The notes: a model not told the origin generated them from the sequence alone. Shown: positions 1-8,504, numbered from the stretch's first letter. The stretch is 62,668 nucleotides of DNA from DATJAJ01 sp035622335 (GCA_035622335.1 DASPVO010000023.1:1-62668), one strand, 5' to 3'. A program made the numbers and translations.

Positions 1-345
1 GGCTACTTCACGAAGTGGGGCGATGGTGGTGCAGACATCTTTCCTCTGGGGGACCTTTCCAAGTCGGAGGTTAGAATGATGGGAGAGGTGCTGGGTGTCA
101 GTCGCAGGATAATAACGAAGAAGAGCAGTCCGAGGCTCTGGCCCGGACAGACCGCCGAAGGTGAGCTCGGCGCGTCCTACGACACGATAGACAAGGTGTT
201 CGGCCTTCGTGACTCGAGGAAGATGGCGCCGAAGCTCGTCGCGTCGAAGCTCGGAATACCTCTGGCTGAGGTCCAGAAAATCCTGGCGAAGAACTCGCAG
301 ACGAGGCACAAACGGGAGATGCCCGCCGTCTGCATCGTGCACTGA
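1..345 (+). CDS. nadE: NH3-dependent NAD+ synthetase, C-terminal part
   Basis: The reading frame is open from the first base, so the 5' part of the gene lies outside the window. NadE makes NAD+ from deamido-NAD+, ATP and ammonia in the cytoplasm. The visible 114 residues contain family signatures: GYFTKWGDGGADIFPLGDL followed by a conserved SPRLWPGQTAEGELG stretch, both part of the C-terminal half of the synthetase. The protein ends in a short basic tail. The N-terminal PP-loop SGGxDS motif cannot be checked here. A tRNA gene with its own TATA-like box follows. Confidence 0.9.
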   Translation, partial: GYFTKWGDGGADIFPLGDLSKSEVRMMGEVLGVSRRIITKKSSPRLWPGQTAEGELGASYDTIDKVFGLRDSRKMAPKLVASKLGIPLAEVQKILAKNSQTRHKREMPAVCIVH

Positions 346-383
346 GAACGCTTATACAGGCAAACGAAGCGCTCGGGGTTCTA

Positions 384-475
384 GGGCCGGTAGTTCAGCG
401 GTACGAACGCCCGCCTCGCACGCGGGAGAACCTGATGGGGTCCCAAGGTCGGGGGTTCAAGTCCCCCCCGGTCCA
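384..475 (+). tRNA. tRNA-Ala(CGC) with a non-canonical intron in the variable region
   Basis: The acceptor stem GGGCCGG (384-390) pairs with CCGGTCC (468-474), giving the G3:U70 wobble that identifies tRNA-Ala. The anticodon loop CTCGCAC (415-421) reads CGC. The T arm is GGGGG-TTCAAGT-CCCCC. Between the anticodon stem and the T stem there are 24 nt instead of about 5, so I infer a 19-nt intron at about 427-445. Removing it gives a normal 73-nt tRNA with variable loop AGGTC. The exact junctions are ambiguous by one base. CCA is not encoded. A TATA-like CTTATAC lies near 350. Confidence 0.9.
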
Positions 476-487
476 CATTTTCGCTGT

Positions 488-1432
488 CTAATTTTGCACA
501 GGAGGAGTTGGGTCTTTCTCCAGCGTGTCGGCCAGGTCGGTCCTCAACCCCTTGTACCTGTTGCGCACCGTGACCTCGGTGACTCCGGCCGCTGCTGCGA
601 TGTCCTTCTGCGTCTTCACTTCACCCTCGAGCGTCCCCGCAAGATACAGCGCTGCGGCTGCCAGACCCATCGGCGCCTTCCCAGCGGAGATCTCTCGCTT
701 CTCCGTCAGCCTGACGATGTCGACCGCCCTTCTGACGGCCCTCTCTGACATGCCCACCTTCGATGCGATCCTGGAGACGTTCTTCGCGGCGTCCGCGACG
801 GGCATGCTGAGGTCCATCTCCTTGAGGAGAATCCTGTAGTCCCTCGCTATGTCCTTCTTGCCAAGATTGCTCACCGCGGCTATGTCCTTGAGCGTCCTCG
901 GCGTCTCTGTGTCCCTGAATGCGGCGTAGAGCGAGGCCGCTATGATCCCGGAGATCGACCTGCCCCTCAGGAGGCCGCGCTCGAGTGCCTTTCTGTAGAT
1001 GTACGCCGCTCGTTCCTTCACCGGCTCCGACACGGACAGCTTGTCCGCGATCTTGTCGAGCTCCGACATGGCCTGGCTCAGGTTCCGCTCGGAGGATCCG
1101 AACGCAGGAGACCTGGCGTCCCACTTTCTCAGCCTGTCAACAGTCGTCCGCATCGGCGAGCCGAGCGCGCGCCCTGACGCGTCCCTGTTGGACCTGCCGA
1201 TCACCGTCGAGAGTCCCATATCCCTGTAGAGTATTGACGTTGGCGCTCCGGTCCGTATCCTTTCGGTGTTGTTCTCCTCTGAGAACGACCTCCACTCTGG
1301 TCCCTCGTCCGTCTTCCGCTCGGTGACCACGAAGCCACAGTTGGTACAGGAAAGCTCGCCTGTGTTCGAGTCCTCAATCAGCGTTCTCTTTCCGCAGTTC
1401 GGGCACTTGTCCGAGACTGGAAGAGCTGTCAT
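488..1432 (-). CDS. tfb: Transcription initiation factor TFB
   Basis: TFB is the archaeal TFIIB homologue that bridges TBP at the TATA box and RNA polymerase. An N-terminal zinc ribbon (CPNCGKRTLIED then CTNCG) is followed by the B-reader segment (EGPEWRSF, then SILYRDMGLST) and two cyclin-fold repeats, the second ending AAAALYLAG...TQKDIAAAAGVTEVTVRNRY. I use the ATG at 1432 because a TATA box on this strand (1484-1491) would start transcription near 1460. An upstream in-frame start at 1474 would then fall outside the transcript. About 314 residues, normal for TFB. Confidence 0.95.
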   Translation of the reverse strand: MTALPVSDKCPNCGKRTLIEDSNTGELSCTNCGFVVTERKTDEGPEWRSFSEENNTERIRTGAPTSILYRDMGLSTVIGRSNRDASGRALGSPMRTTVDRLRKWDARSPAFGSSERNLSQAMSELDKIADKLSVSEPVKERAAYIYRKALERGLLRGRSISGIIAASLYAAFRDTETPRTLKDIAAVSNLGKKDIARDYRILLKEMDLSMPVADAAKNVSRIASKVGMSERAVRRAVDIVRLTEKREISAGKAPMGLAAAALYLAGTLEGEVKTQKDIAAAAGVTEVTVRNRYKGLRTDLADTLEKDPTPPVQN

Positions 1433-1483
1433 CCTATGAATGTTCAAATTCTTTTGCCACCAATTGTATAACATATGTGATTG

Positions 1484-1491
1484 TATATAAA
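1484..1491 (-). promoter_or_regulatory. TATA box of tfb
   Basis: On the minus strand the sequence reads TTTATATAC within an AT-rich intergenic stretch. It sits about 50 nt before the chosen tfb start, leaving a leader of about 25 nt. Confidence 0.6.
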
Positions 1492-1538
1492 CATAGTAGT
1501 ATTTTACAACCTAGTTGGTTGCGTTTAGCTGACCGGGG

Positions 1539-2054
1539 CTAGCTGCTGACGGCCTTTCTGACCAGCTTCGTCCCGCAGACAGGACATTCGGTCAGCTTCG
1601 GATTTGTGTACTGCTTCCCACAACCCTTGCAGAAGAGTTTCCATGTGATGTTCTTCCACTCTGCTCCCTTCATGGCGGTCTCGGACAGCGGGATTCTGAG
1701 GATCTCCGCGACGTTCCTCACGGCAAAGTCATCGGAGACCAGCCTGGCACCGTCAGCAGTCTTCGAAAGGTCGAGGGCCAGGGCGATGAGCGAGATGTCC
1801 GTTTGGGAGAGCGCACCCGCGTCTCCGGTCTTTCCGGCGGTGGTCTTCACTGTCGCCACCGATTCCTGGGAAGGCTCGGTGACCTGGACTCTCGTGTGAA
1901 TGAGCGAAGAGCCGACGTTGTGATGCTTGACCTCCTCGAGCACAAGGTAGGTGGTGTAATACTTGCCGTTGCCTTGGTAAGGAATCCCCGCGTAGAACGC
2001 CGTCGAATCTAGGACGTAAGCGCTTTCGGACAACTCTGCTTTTCCTTCAACCAC
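1539..2054 (-). CDS. nob1: Nob1 endoribonuclease (PIN domain plus zinc ribbon)
   Basis: Nob1 cuts the 3' end of pre-16S rRNA during small-subunit maturation. The N-terminal PIN domain shows conserved acidic positions (VLDSTAFYAG; LEEVKHH; QTDISLIALALDL; LVSDDFAVRN). The C-terminal zinc ribbon is CKGCGKQY...CPVCGTKL. The start is GTG at 2054 and the length of 171 residues is typical of archaeal Nob1. It is transcribed towards tfb but is separated from it by the tfb promoter region. Confidence 0.92.
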   Translation of the reverse strand: MVEGKAELSESAYVLDSTAFYAGIPYQGNGKYYTTYLVLEEVKHHNVGSSLIHTRVQVTEPSQESVATVKTTAGKTGDAGALSQTDISLIALALDLSKTADGARLVSDDFAVRNVAEILRIPLSETAMKGAEWKNITWKLFCKGCGKQYTNPKLTECPVCGTKLVRKAVSS

Positions 2055-2185
2055 TAATTCTTCTTGCGCGAGTCGCTTGACTCGCTCCCTGTTTCTTTCG
2101 CTCGCAGATTCATTCTTCCCGTTAGATGACGGGTCAGCAAACTAAGCTTATTTACATTGCTTCGAAGTGCATTGCGCGGTTAGTT

Positions 2186-2596
2186 TTGAGCAGACCCGCT
2201 GACCTGGGCAGCGTCAAAGTTGGAAGCTACATCATACTCGACGGCGAGCCGTGCAGAGTGGTCGACAGGGAGCACTTCAAGCCAGGGAAGCATGGAAGCG
2301 CGAAGGTCAGGTTGATGGCAATCTCTGTCTTCACGGGGAGCAAGAAGAGTTACGTCGCCCCCGCGGAGTCGAGGGTCGACATACCCATGATCGACAAGCG
2401 TTCGGGACAGATCACATCCATCATGGACAACTCAATCCAGGTAATGGACCTTCAGACCTTCGAGGTGTTCGAGACGCCGAAGCCGACGGCTGAAGAGGCC
2501 GCGGAGATTGGAGGGAACATGACTCCGGGGGCTGAAGTCGAGTACTGGGCGGTGCTCGGCCGCAACAAAATCATCCGGGTAAAGGGCGAAGGATAG
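2186..2596 (+). CDS. eif5A: Translation initiation factor aIF5A
   Basis: aIF5A is the archaeal IF5A/EF-P homologue that helps the ribosome form difficult peptide bonds. The SH3-like N domain contains the loop KPGKHGSAK, whose lysine is the expected hypusine or deoxyhypusine site. The OB-fold C domain follows (SGQITSIMDNSIQVMDLQTFEVFE). I chose the TTG at 2186 (L-S-R-P-A-D-L-G) because it matches the family N terminus and lies after a TATA-like CTTATTTA at 2147-2154. The frame is open further upstream but that part does not resemble the family. 136 residues. Confidence 0.93.
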   Translation: MSRPADLGSVKVGSYIILDGEPCRVVDREHFKPGKHGSAKVRLMAISVFTGSKKSYVAPAESRVDIPMIDKRSGQITSIMDNSIQVMDLQTFEVFETPKPTAEEAAEIGGNMTPGAEVEYWAVLGRNKIIRVKGEG

Positions 2597-2607
2597 TCTT
2601 CGGCGCT

Positions 2608-2670
2608 CTATCTGCGGAATGAATCTTCATCGTGAAACTCAGACGGCTCTTCCGTAATCCCTTCATCTAG
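2608..2670 (-). ncRNA. Possible C/D box sRNA in the aIF5A-htrA gap
   Basis: On the minus strand this gap contains AGATGAA (C-like), CTGA (D'-like), ACGATGA (C'-like) about five bases later, and a weak D-like CAGA about 12 bases further on. The order and spacing resemble an archaeal C/D methylation guide, but the last box is not canonical. I identified no target. Otherwise the 139-nt gap holds only the htrA promoter region (AAAAATATAGG near 2694). Confidence 0.22.
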
Positions 2671-2735
2671 AGCGAGCTCAGCCGGCCCGTTGAAAAATAT
2701 AGGTTTTTGTGTAAGCCGGTCCGCGCAACCTCGCC

Positions 2736-3959
2736 TTGGCGCAGGAGAGAGCCGTGAGCAACTCGGCGTATCTTGCCGTCTTGGTGATAGGCATACTCGC
2801 CCTTTCTGTCTTCGCCTATGTCGCCCTCTCTAATGACAGGACGACCACGACCAGCGAGAACTCAAGCAACCAACAGCTGCTCAACGAAATCAGCCTCCTC
2901 CAGTCACAGAACCAGCAACTGATGAACGAGCTCGCGACGACCAACGCCACCGCTTCGTACAACGGCACGATAGGGCTGAATCCGGTCGCAATCTACAGGC
3001 AGTCGGTGACGAGCATAGTGACCGTTCAGGGGACCCAGCTAGATGCCGCGGGTAACGAGTCTGTCTTGGGCTCGGGATTCGTGGTCACCGTAGGTTCGGC
3101 GGACTACATCGTGACCAACTACCACGTGGTCCAGAATGACACGGGGATCACGGTGACGTTTTCTGACGGAGATGCCTATCCGGCTTCGGTCGTCGGCACC
3201 GACCCGTACAGCGACCTTGCAGTCTTGACATCGAACGCGCCAGCGAGCGAGCTGAAGCCTCTGACCATCTCTCCATCTTCCACTCTGAGCGTCGGCGATC
3301 CCGTGATAGCGATCGGCAACCCCTTCGGTCTCGCAGGTTCGGAGACCTTTGGGATCATCAGCCAACTGGGCAGGACCATCTCCGAATCGCTCGCCGGTGA
3401 CTTCCCGATCGCGGACGTCATACAGTTCAGCGCTCCGATAAATCCTGGCAACTCCGGAGGCCCTCTGATCGATGCGGAGGGTGACGTGATCGGAATCACG
3501 ACGGCCGTTGTGGAGAGTTCCCAGGGGGTCGGTTTCGCGATTCCTTCAGACACCATCCTGCGCGAGCTTCCGTCATTGGTCGCGACGGGACACTATGACA
3601 TGCATCCGTACATCGGGATAGAGACGACGGATATGAACTACCAGCTCTCTCTTCTCGAGAAGACCAACTATACTTACGGCGTTCTGATAGAGGACGTCAT
3701 AAGCGGTGGGCCAGCCAGCCAGGCTGGCATCAAGGGTGGGACGAGCAGCGTCACGGAAGATGGCATCACTTACTCTGTCGGCGGCGACGTGATAGTCTCA
3801 GTTAACGGAACCAAGATAGTCAACGGAGACGCGCTCTCCAGCTATCTGGAAGAGAACGCGCTTCCCGGTCAGAAGATAGCTCTGGGTATCGTGAGGGACG
3901 GGACCCTAATGACCGTCATCCTTACGCTCGGCACTAGGCCCCCGCCTCCCTCAGATTGA
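2736..3959 (+). CDS. HtrA/DegP-like membrane-anchored serine protease with PDZ domain
   Basis: This is likely an extracytoplasmic quality-control protease. A membrane segment (about residues 11-31) follows a short cytoplasmic N terminus. A Thr/Ser/Gln-rich linker leads to a trypsin-like domain with the full catalytic triad: His130 (VTNYHVV), Asp160 (PYSDLAVL) and Ser240 (NPGNSGGPL). A PDZ domain fills the C terminus (YGVLIEDVISGGPASQAGIKGG; GGDVIVSVNG). The start is TTG, and 407 residues is normal for a one-PDZ HtrA. The last 26 nt overlap the convergent dph6 gene. Confidence 0.92.
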   Translation: MAQERAVSNSAYLAVLVIGILALSVFAYVALSNDRTTTTSENSSNQQLLNEISLLQSQNQQLMNELATTNATASYNGTIGLNPVAIYRQSVTSIVTVQGTQLDAAGNESVLGSGFVVTVGSADYIVTNYHVVQNDTGITVTFSDGDAYPASVVGTDPYSDLAVLTSNAPASELKPLTISPSSTLSVGDPVIAIGNPFGLAGSETFGIISQLGRTISESLAGDFPIADVIQFSAPINPGNSGGPLIDAEGDVIGITTAVVESSQGVGFAIPSDTILRELPSLVATGHYDMHPYIGIETTDMNYQLSLLEKTNYTYGVLIEDVISGGPASQAGIKGGTSSVTEDGITYSVGGDVIVSVNGTKIVNGDALSSYLEENALPGQKIALGIVRDGTLMTVILTLGTRPPPPSD

Positions 3960-4638
3960 CCTTCGGGACGAGCTTGGCCTCTGTTATCTCCAGGTAACCC
4001 GAATCTCCGCGCCAGTGCTTCTGGGTCCTTACGAGTTCAATACGTTCCGAAAACAGAGGACAGTCCAGAACAAACGTCTCTCCCTCTCCTCCCTCCAGTC
4101 CGACGTGAAACTGGTACTTTTTCCCAAGCTCGACGAGCTCGTCGACAGTCCGTTCGTCGACCACCCTCCCCAGCCAACTCTCGTCAAGCCCTAGGGCCGA
4201 AACGCTCACGACGGCAAACACGAAGCCGTCAAGCAGCAAGCTCCTCAGATGGGCCTCAGGGTCAGACCCCCAGAACGGGGAGACGCATTCGAGCCCGAGG
4301 TCGGCGCAGACCCCCTCCACCCTGGTCTTCTGGTAGACGCTCGCGAGCGCTCCCGTGTAGACACCCTCAATCCCGAATCGATCCTTGGCCGATGCGACAG
4401 CCTCCCGCATGTCTACAAGCTCTAGCTCCTTGACTCCCTCTGTTGACCACCTGACCTGAGGCACTCCCATGGACTCGGCTTGCAGGCCTGTCCAAGCCAG
4501 GTTAGGAAAGTGGAACATGTACGACATTTCGGACTTCGGAAAGAGCGTGATCAGGCACGACAGCTCCTCATCCCGCCTCGCTCTGTAAGCCGCGTAGCTG
4601 GAGTCCTTGCCTCCGGAGAAGAGGACGCCGACCTTCAA
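3934..4638 (-). CDS. dph6: Diphthine-ammonia ligase Dph6
   Basis: Dph6 carries out the last step of diphthamide synthesis on elongation factor 2, amidating diphthine with ATP and ammonium. The N terminus has the PP-loop ATP-binding motif FSGGKDSSYA, followed by family features (HFPNLAW; GIEGVYTGALAS; C-terminal GLEGGEGETFVLDCPLF). 234 residues, as expected for the archaeal enzyme. dph2, the first-step enzyme, lies about 8 kb away in this window; dph5 is not here. The end overlaps htrA by 26 nt in convergent orientation. Confidence 0.92.
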   Translation of the reverse strand: MKVGVLFSGGKDSSYAAYRARRDEELSCLITLFPKSEMSYMFHFPNLAWTGLQAESMGVPQVRWSTEGVKELELVDMREAVASAKDRFGIEGVYTGALASVYQKTRVEGVCADLGLECVSPFWGSDPEAHLRSLLLDGFVFAVVSVSALGLDESWLGRVVDERTVDELVELGKKYQFHVGLEGGEGETFVLDCPLFSERIELVRTQKHWRGDSGYLEITEAKLVPKVNLREAGA

Positions 4639-4712
4639 TTCATCTTGCCCTCCGCTAGAGCAGGACCTTCGCCGCTAGGAAATAAATAGACGCCAGCTTC
4701 GTCGGGGCCACG

Positions 4713-6032
4713 ATGCTCGACGGTCTACGAAACGGGCTCCAGAACGCAATCAAGAAGCTCGCAGGGTCGAACACGGTGGATGAAGCGGTCGTCAAGGAGT
4801 TCGTTCGTGACCTTCAGCGAACTCTGATCCAGGCGGACGTCAACGTCAAGATCGCGCTCGAAGTGACAGACCGCGTCCAGAAGCGGGCGCTGGAAGAGAA
4901 ACCCTCCGGAGGGGTGACGAGGAAGGACCAGATAGTCTCCATCCTTTACGAGGAGCTCGCACGTCTTCTGGGTAACGAGGCCGGGCTGCATCCAGAGAAG
5001 GGGCGGATGACCGTGGTCGCCATGCTCGGTGTTCAAGGTTCGGGTAAGACCACAACGACAGGCAAGCTGGCCAGATACTTCTCCAAACGCGGGTTTCAGG
5101 TGGGGGTGGTCGCCGCGGATACGTTCAGGCCCGGCGCCGCGACCCAGCTCAAGACGATCTGCGCGCCATCTGGGGTCGAAGTCTTCAGCGACGAGAAAGA
5201 GAAGGACTCCATCAAGATCTCCAGGGAGGGAAAGAGGCACTTTGAAGGCTCGAAAGATCTCGTCATAGTCGACACAGCGGGAAGGCACAAGGAAGAGAAG
5301 GGCCTGCTGCAGGAGATGAAGGACATCGTCAAGGAGGTCAAACCCGAAGCGACACTCCTCGTGATAGACGGCACAATCGGGCAGCAGTGCTACAGCCAGG
5401 CGCTCGCCTTCCATCAAGCGGCGCCCGTCGGAGGAATCGTGGTGACCAAGCTCGATGGTGCCGCGAAGGGAGGAGGAGCTCTCGCGGCGGCGGCCGCGAC
5501 TGGTGCGAGCATAATGTACATCGGAACTGGCGAGAGGATCGACGACCTAGAAGAATTCTCACCAACCAGGTTCGTCGGAAGGCTCCTCGGCATGGGCGAC
5601 ATCAAGGCGCTAGTCGAGATGGTGAAGCGCTCGGAGATGGAGGTCGATGAGAAGCGCGTCCAGAGAATGATGTCCGGCAAGTTGACGATGGACGATCTAC
5701 TGTACCAATTCGAGCAGGTGAACAGACTGGGGTCGATCAAGAAACTCGTCGAACACGTGCCGGGTTTCTCTGCGAGTGCGAACTCCGCTGAGCTCGAGAA
5801 GGCGGAGGCCAGAATTCCGGTCTACAAGTCAATCATACAGTCGATGACCACGGATGAGAGGGAAGCGCCGGAGAAGATCAACGCGTCCCGCATAAAGAGG
5901 ATCGCACGGGGGTCAGGGAGGACGGAGAAGGACGTGAGAGAGCTTCTGTCGAGGTACAAGCAGACGAAGGGGCTGATGAAGGCGAGCAAGGGGCGAGAGT
6001 TCAGGCAAATGATGAGACGGATGGGGGGATAG
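4713..6032 (+). CDS. srp54: Signal recognition particle 54 kDa protein
   Basis: SRP54 binds signal sequences and 7S RNA and docks with FtsY for co-translational membrane targeting. The order is N domain (1-95), G domain with P-loop GVQGSGKTTTTGK (about 106-118), DTFRPGA, DTAGRH and TKLDGAAKGG, then a methionine-containing M domain from about 300 (RMMSGKLTMDDLLYQFEQ; RIKRIARGSGRTEKDVRELL). 439 residues. A TATA-like AAATAAATAG lies near 4680. pus10 follows 12 nt downstream and may be co-transcribed. Confidence 0.96.
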   Translation: MLDGLRNGLQNAIKKLAGSNTVDEAVVKEFVRDLQRTLIQADVNVKIALEVTDRVQKRALEEKPSGGVTRKDQIVSILYEELARLLGNEAGLHPEKGRMTVVAMLGVQGSGKTTTTGKLARYFSKRGFQVGVVAADTFRPGAATQLKTICAPSGVEVFSDEKEKDSIKISREGKRHFEGSKDLVIVDTAGRHKEEKGLLQEMKDIVKEVKPEATLLVIDGTIGQQCYSQALAFHQAAPVGGIVVTKLDGAAKGGGALAAAAATGASIMYIGTGERIDDLEEFSPTRFVGRLLGMGDIKALVEMVKRSEMEVDEKRVQRMMSGKLTMDDLLYQFEQVNRLGSIKKLVEHVPGFSASANSAELEKAEARIPVYKSIIQSMTTDEREAPEKINASRIKRIARGSGRTEKDVRELLSRYKQTKGLMKASKGREFRQMMRRMGG

Positions 6033-6044
6033 ACGGCGGCGACT

Positions 6045-7130
6045 GTGCAGAGATACGCTCTCTGCGAAACGTGTGCGGACAGGCAGAAGGGCGAGGACAG
6101 ATGGTTCGAGCGCTGTCAGCCGGAAGAGTGTACGATCTGTCGTGGCCTGTTCGAAGAAACGGGCAGGATGGCGAAGAAGATCCTCGGCGCAACGAAACGC
6201 TACGAATTCAGGACCTTCGCACTGGGACTCAGCATGCCATCGGGGATGCAGGAGACGGAGGACGAAATCAGGTCAGCGCTGAAAATAAAGGGCGGGGAGA
6301 CCGTCAAGATCCAGCTCTCCGGGCGCATCAGCGGGGAATTCTCAAAGCTGACGGGCAAGAGGCTGGAGAGGGAGACGCCAGACCTCATGGTGGTCTTCGA
6401 CCTGAGGTCTTTCTCAGTAGAGGTGGCGTCCAAGCCGATATTCTACCACGCGAGATACACCAAGCCCGGCGGAGTGGCTCAGAAGAGAGAGCTGTGCCAG
6501 GTCTGCTTTGGGAGGGGATGCGACGCCTGCGGAAACACCGGGTACGAGAGAGAAGCCAGCGTGGAGGGCGCCCTCAGGAAGCGGTTGGCGAAAGCCGGCG
6601 GCAAGATGACATTCACCTGGATGGGCAGCGAGGACAAGAGCAGCAGAGTCTTTCCTCCCGGGAGACCGGTAGTCATAGAGGTCAAGAACCCATTCAAGAG
6701 GAAGCTGCCTTCGAAGTTTGCGCTTCGTACGGGAGCCGGCCTCGTGAAAGTGTCCGGAGGGACGGTCTTGAAGTCCAGACCCACGGCTCTTCCTAGGTTC
6801 AGGTTTCGGACGCTGATCTACGCCGAGGTCGACGGCAGAGTAACCCCGACAGACCTCGTCGAACTGCGGAGGAGGTTCAAGAACGCGGAAGTCCGGTTTG
6901 ACAGGCTCCATGGCAGGCAGGTGGTCAAGAAGGTCTACCGGGTCGCTGCTTCGGGAAGGGGGGGTCGTCTGACCATCGACGCTGAACTCGACGGAGGGTT
7001 GCCGGTCAAGAGGTTCGTGAACGGAGACCTGGTTTCCCCATCGGTCGCAGAAGTCTTAAAAAAGGAGGTCGCATGCCGCAGGTTCGACATATACCGGGTA
7101 ACGGAGACTGGTGGTTTTCGATTTGGCTAA
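6045..7130 (+). CDS. pus10: tRNA pseudouridine synthase Pus10
   Basis: Pus10 makes pseudouridine 54/55 in the T-loop of archaeal tRNAs. The N terminus has a Cys-rich zinc site (LCETC...CTICRGLF) and a THUMP-like region. A second Cys cluster lies near residue 150 (CQVCFGRGCDACGNTG). In the catalytic domain the usual GREDVD motif appears as MGSEDKSS before PGRPVVIEV; the presumed catalytic Asp is kept but the preceding Arg is Ser. The end is conserved (KKVYRV; LKKEVACRRFDIYRV). Start is GTG at 6045; 361 residues, slightly short. The last 8 nt overlap rpl21e. Confidence 0.85.
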   Translation: MQRYALCETCADRQKGEDRWFERCQPEECTICRGLFEETGRMAKKILGATKRYEFRTFALGLSMPSGMQETEDEIRSALKIKGGETVKIQLSGRISGEFSKLTGKRLERETPDLMVVFDLRSFSVEVASKPIFYHARYTKPGGVAQKRELCQVCFGRGCDACGNTGYEREASVEGALRKRLAKAGGKMTFTWMGSEDKSSRVFPPGRPVVIEVKNPFKRKLPSKFALRTGAGLVKVSGGTVLKSRPTALPRFRFRTLIYAEVDGRVTPTDLVELRRRFKNAEVRFDRLHGRQVVKKVYRVAASGRGGRLTIDAELDGGLPVKRFVNGDLVSPSVAEVLKKEVACRRFDIYRVTETGGFRFG

Positions 7131-7407
7131 ATCTCATGGGTATCGCAGACGGACGAGGTCGCTTCTCACCTCTAGGAAGAAGAGGGGCCTGAGCAGCATC
7201 CTGAGACAGTATAGCCCGGAAGACAGGGTGGTCGTGAAGATCGACCCTTCGCAGGTGAAGGGGATGCCGCACAGGAGGTTTAACGGTCTGGTCGGCGTAG
7301 TCAGGGAGGTCGGAAGACGGACCGTCACCCTCGATGTCCCCGTCGGCCACAAGACGAAGACCGTGATAGCTCGGAAGGAACACGTGGTCCCGTTGGAGGG
7401 GAGCTGA
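7123..7407 (+). CDS. rpl21e: Large ribosomal subunit protein eL21 (L21e)
   Basis: A basic protein of about 94 residues that begins L-A-K-S-H-G-Y-R-R-R-T-R, the hallmark N terminus of L21e. I therefore use the TTG at 7123 rather than the in-frame GTG at 7111. The SH3-like core includes SPEDRVVVKIDPSQVKGMPH and GLVGVV. The gene overlaps the end of pus10 and the first base of rpoF, so translational coupling is likely. The rpl21e-rpoF-DUF655-ksgA order is a widespread archaeal arrangement. Confidence 0.93.
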   Translation: MAKSHGYRRRTRSLLTSRKKRGLSSILRQYSPEDRVVVKIDPSQVKGMPHRRFNGLVGVVREVGRRTVTLDVPVGHKTKTVIARKEHVVPLEGS

Positions 7408-7733
7408 TGTCAGGCAAGGCGAACAAGCGCGTGCTGACGATCCCTGAAGCGAACCAGATTCTGCAGAAGATAGACCTAGAGAAGGCGGACCAGATACAGA
7501 AGAGAACCCTAGACTACACCTCGAAGTTCTCGAAGGCCACGCCCGAAGGAGCGAAGAAGATTCGGAAGCAGATTCAGGAAGAGTGCGGGCTGACGGAGGA
7601 AGAAGCGGTAGAGGTAGTGAACATAATGCCGAAGACGATCGAGGAGCTGAGGACGTTCACTTCTGGCTGGAGGAAGCTCCTTCCGACGGAGACTCTGGAC
7701 AAGATACTGAAGATACTCCATTCGAAGTCCTGA
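7407..7733 (+). CDS. rpoF: RNA polymerase subunit Rpo4 (RpoF, Rpb4-like)
   Basis: Rpo4 forms the polymerase stalk with Rpo7. The protein has the family pattern: a short N segment (VLTIPEANQILQKI) followed by HRDC-like helices (LDYTSKFSKATPEGAKKIRKQI, LTEEEAVEVVNIMPKTIEELRTFT). 108 residues. The ATG overlaps the rpl21e stop as TGATG. The next gene, an unrelated transporter, starts 3 nt after the stop and interrupts the usual rpoF-DUF655 pairing. Confidence 0.92.
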   Translation: MSGKANKRVLTIPEANQILQKIDLEKADQIQKRTLDYTSKFSKATPEGAKKIRKQIQEECGLTEEEAVEVVNIMPKTIEELRTFTSGWRKLLPTETLDKILKILHSKS

Positions 7734-7736
7734 GCG

Positions 7737-8456
7737 GTGGCTCTCTCAGGATGCCTGACATGTGGGTGCGCCGAAACTTCATGCGAGAATTGCTCTGCCC
7801 CCGACTCCTGCTTGAACTGCGCGGGTTGCTGCTGTCCCACGAGTCATTTCGCTTGGAGAAGAAGCAGAATAAGCAAGGCTATCTCAATCGAATACTTCGG
7901 TTCCCTTTGGATGGTTGTCGAGGTCGCCGGCTCAATAGGCGTGGGCATCCTGACAGGGAGTCTCGCCCTGCTTGCCTTTGGTGGAGACAGCATAATAGAA
8001 CTACTCTCGGCGTTCGTAGTGTTCAGTCATCTCAGAGAAGATGTTACGGGTTCATCATGTCTAGGAAGAAGGACTGCGCTGACGACGACTCTCCTTCTCT
8101 TCACTCTCATTCCCGCAATAGGAGTGGGGGCGGCATACTCCTACGCGTCGGGACTGAGACCTGAAGGCTCTCTCCTTGGCGTTGCTATCGCACTTGGCGC
8201 GGTTGTAATCATGCCTTGCCTATGGCTTCAGAAGCGCAAAATCGGGAGAGAGACGAGGTGCTTGCCCTTGTCGATTGACGCGGTCGAGTCGGCGACCTGT
8301 TTCTTCATGTCGGTCGCACTTCTCGGCGGGCTATTGGCTGAATACATCCTTGGTCTGTGGTGGGCTGACTATATTGCGACAGCGGTTATCCTTGGTTTCG
8401 TTGCAAGGGAAGCATTGGAGTCCTATCGAGAGTTGGCTCTTTCAACCGCGACTTAA
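7737..8456 (+). CDS. Cation transporter of the CDF-like type with Cys-rich N terminus
   Basis: Probably a metal-ion exporter in the cell membrane. The first 35 residues hold about ten Cys in a CLTCGC...CENC...CLNCAGCCC pattern, which looks like a metal-binding tail. About five or six membrane segments follow. TM2 carries GGDSIIELLSA and TM5 carries SIDAVESATC, the positions where CDF carriers place metal ligands, although the classical HxxxD is not exact. The start is GTG at 7737. It is the only non-informational gene inside the rpl21e-rpoF-DUF655-ksgA run, which suggests a local insertion. Substrate unknown. Confidence 0.7.
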   Translation: MALSGCLTCGCAETSCENCSAPDSCLNCAGCCCPTSHFAWRRSRISKAISIEYFGSLWMVVEVAGSIGVGILTGSLALLAFGGDSIIELLSAFVVFSHLREDVTGSSCLGRRTALTTTLLLFTLIPAIGVGAAYSYASGLRPEGSLLGVAIALGAVVIMPCLWLQKRKIGRETRCLPLSIDAVESATCFFMSVALLGGLLAEYILGLWWADYIATAVILGFVAREALESYRELALSTAT

Positions 8457-8504
8457 CAAAGGAGAACTACCAACCGTCAACTTACCAGAGCCTGAGCGGC
8501 CAAG

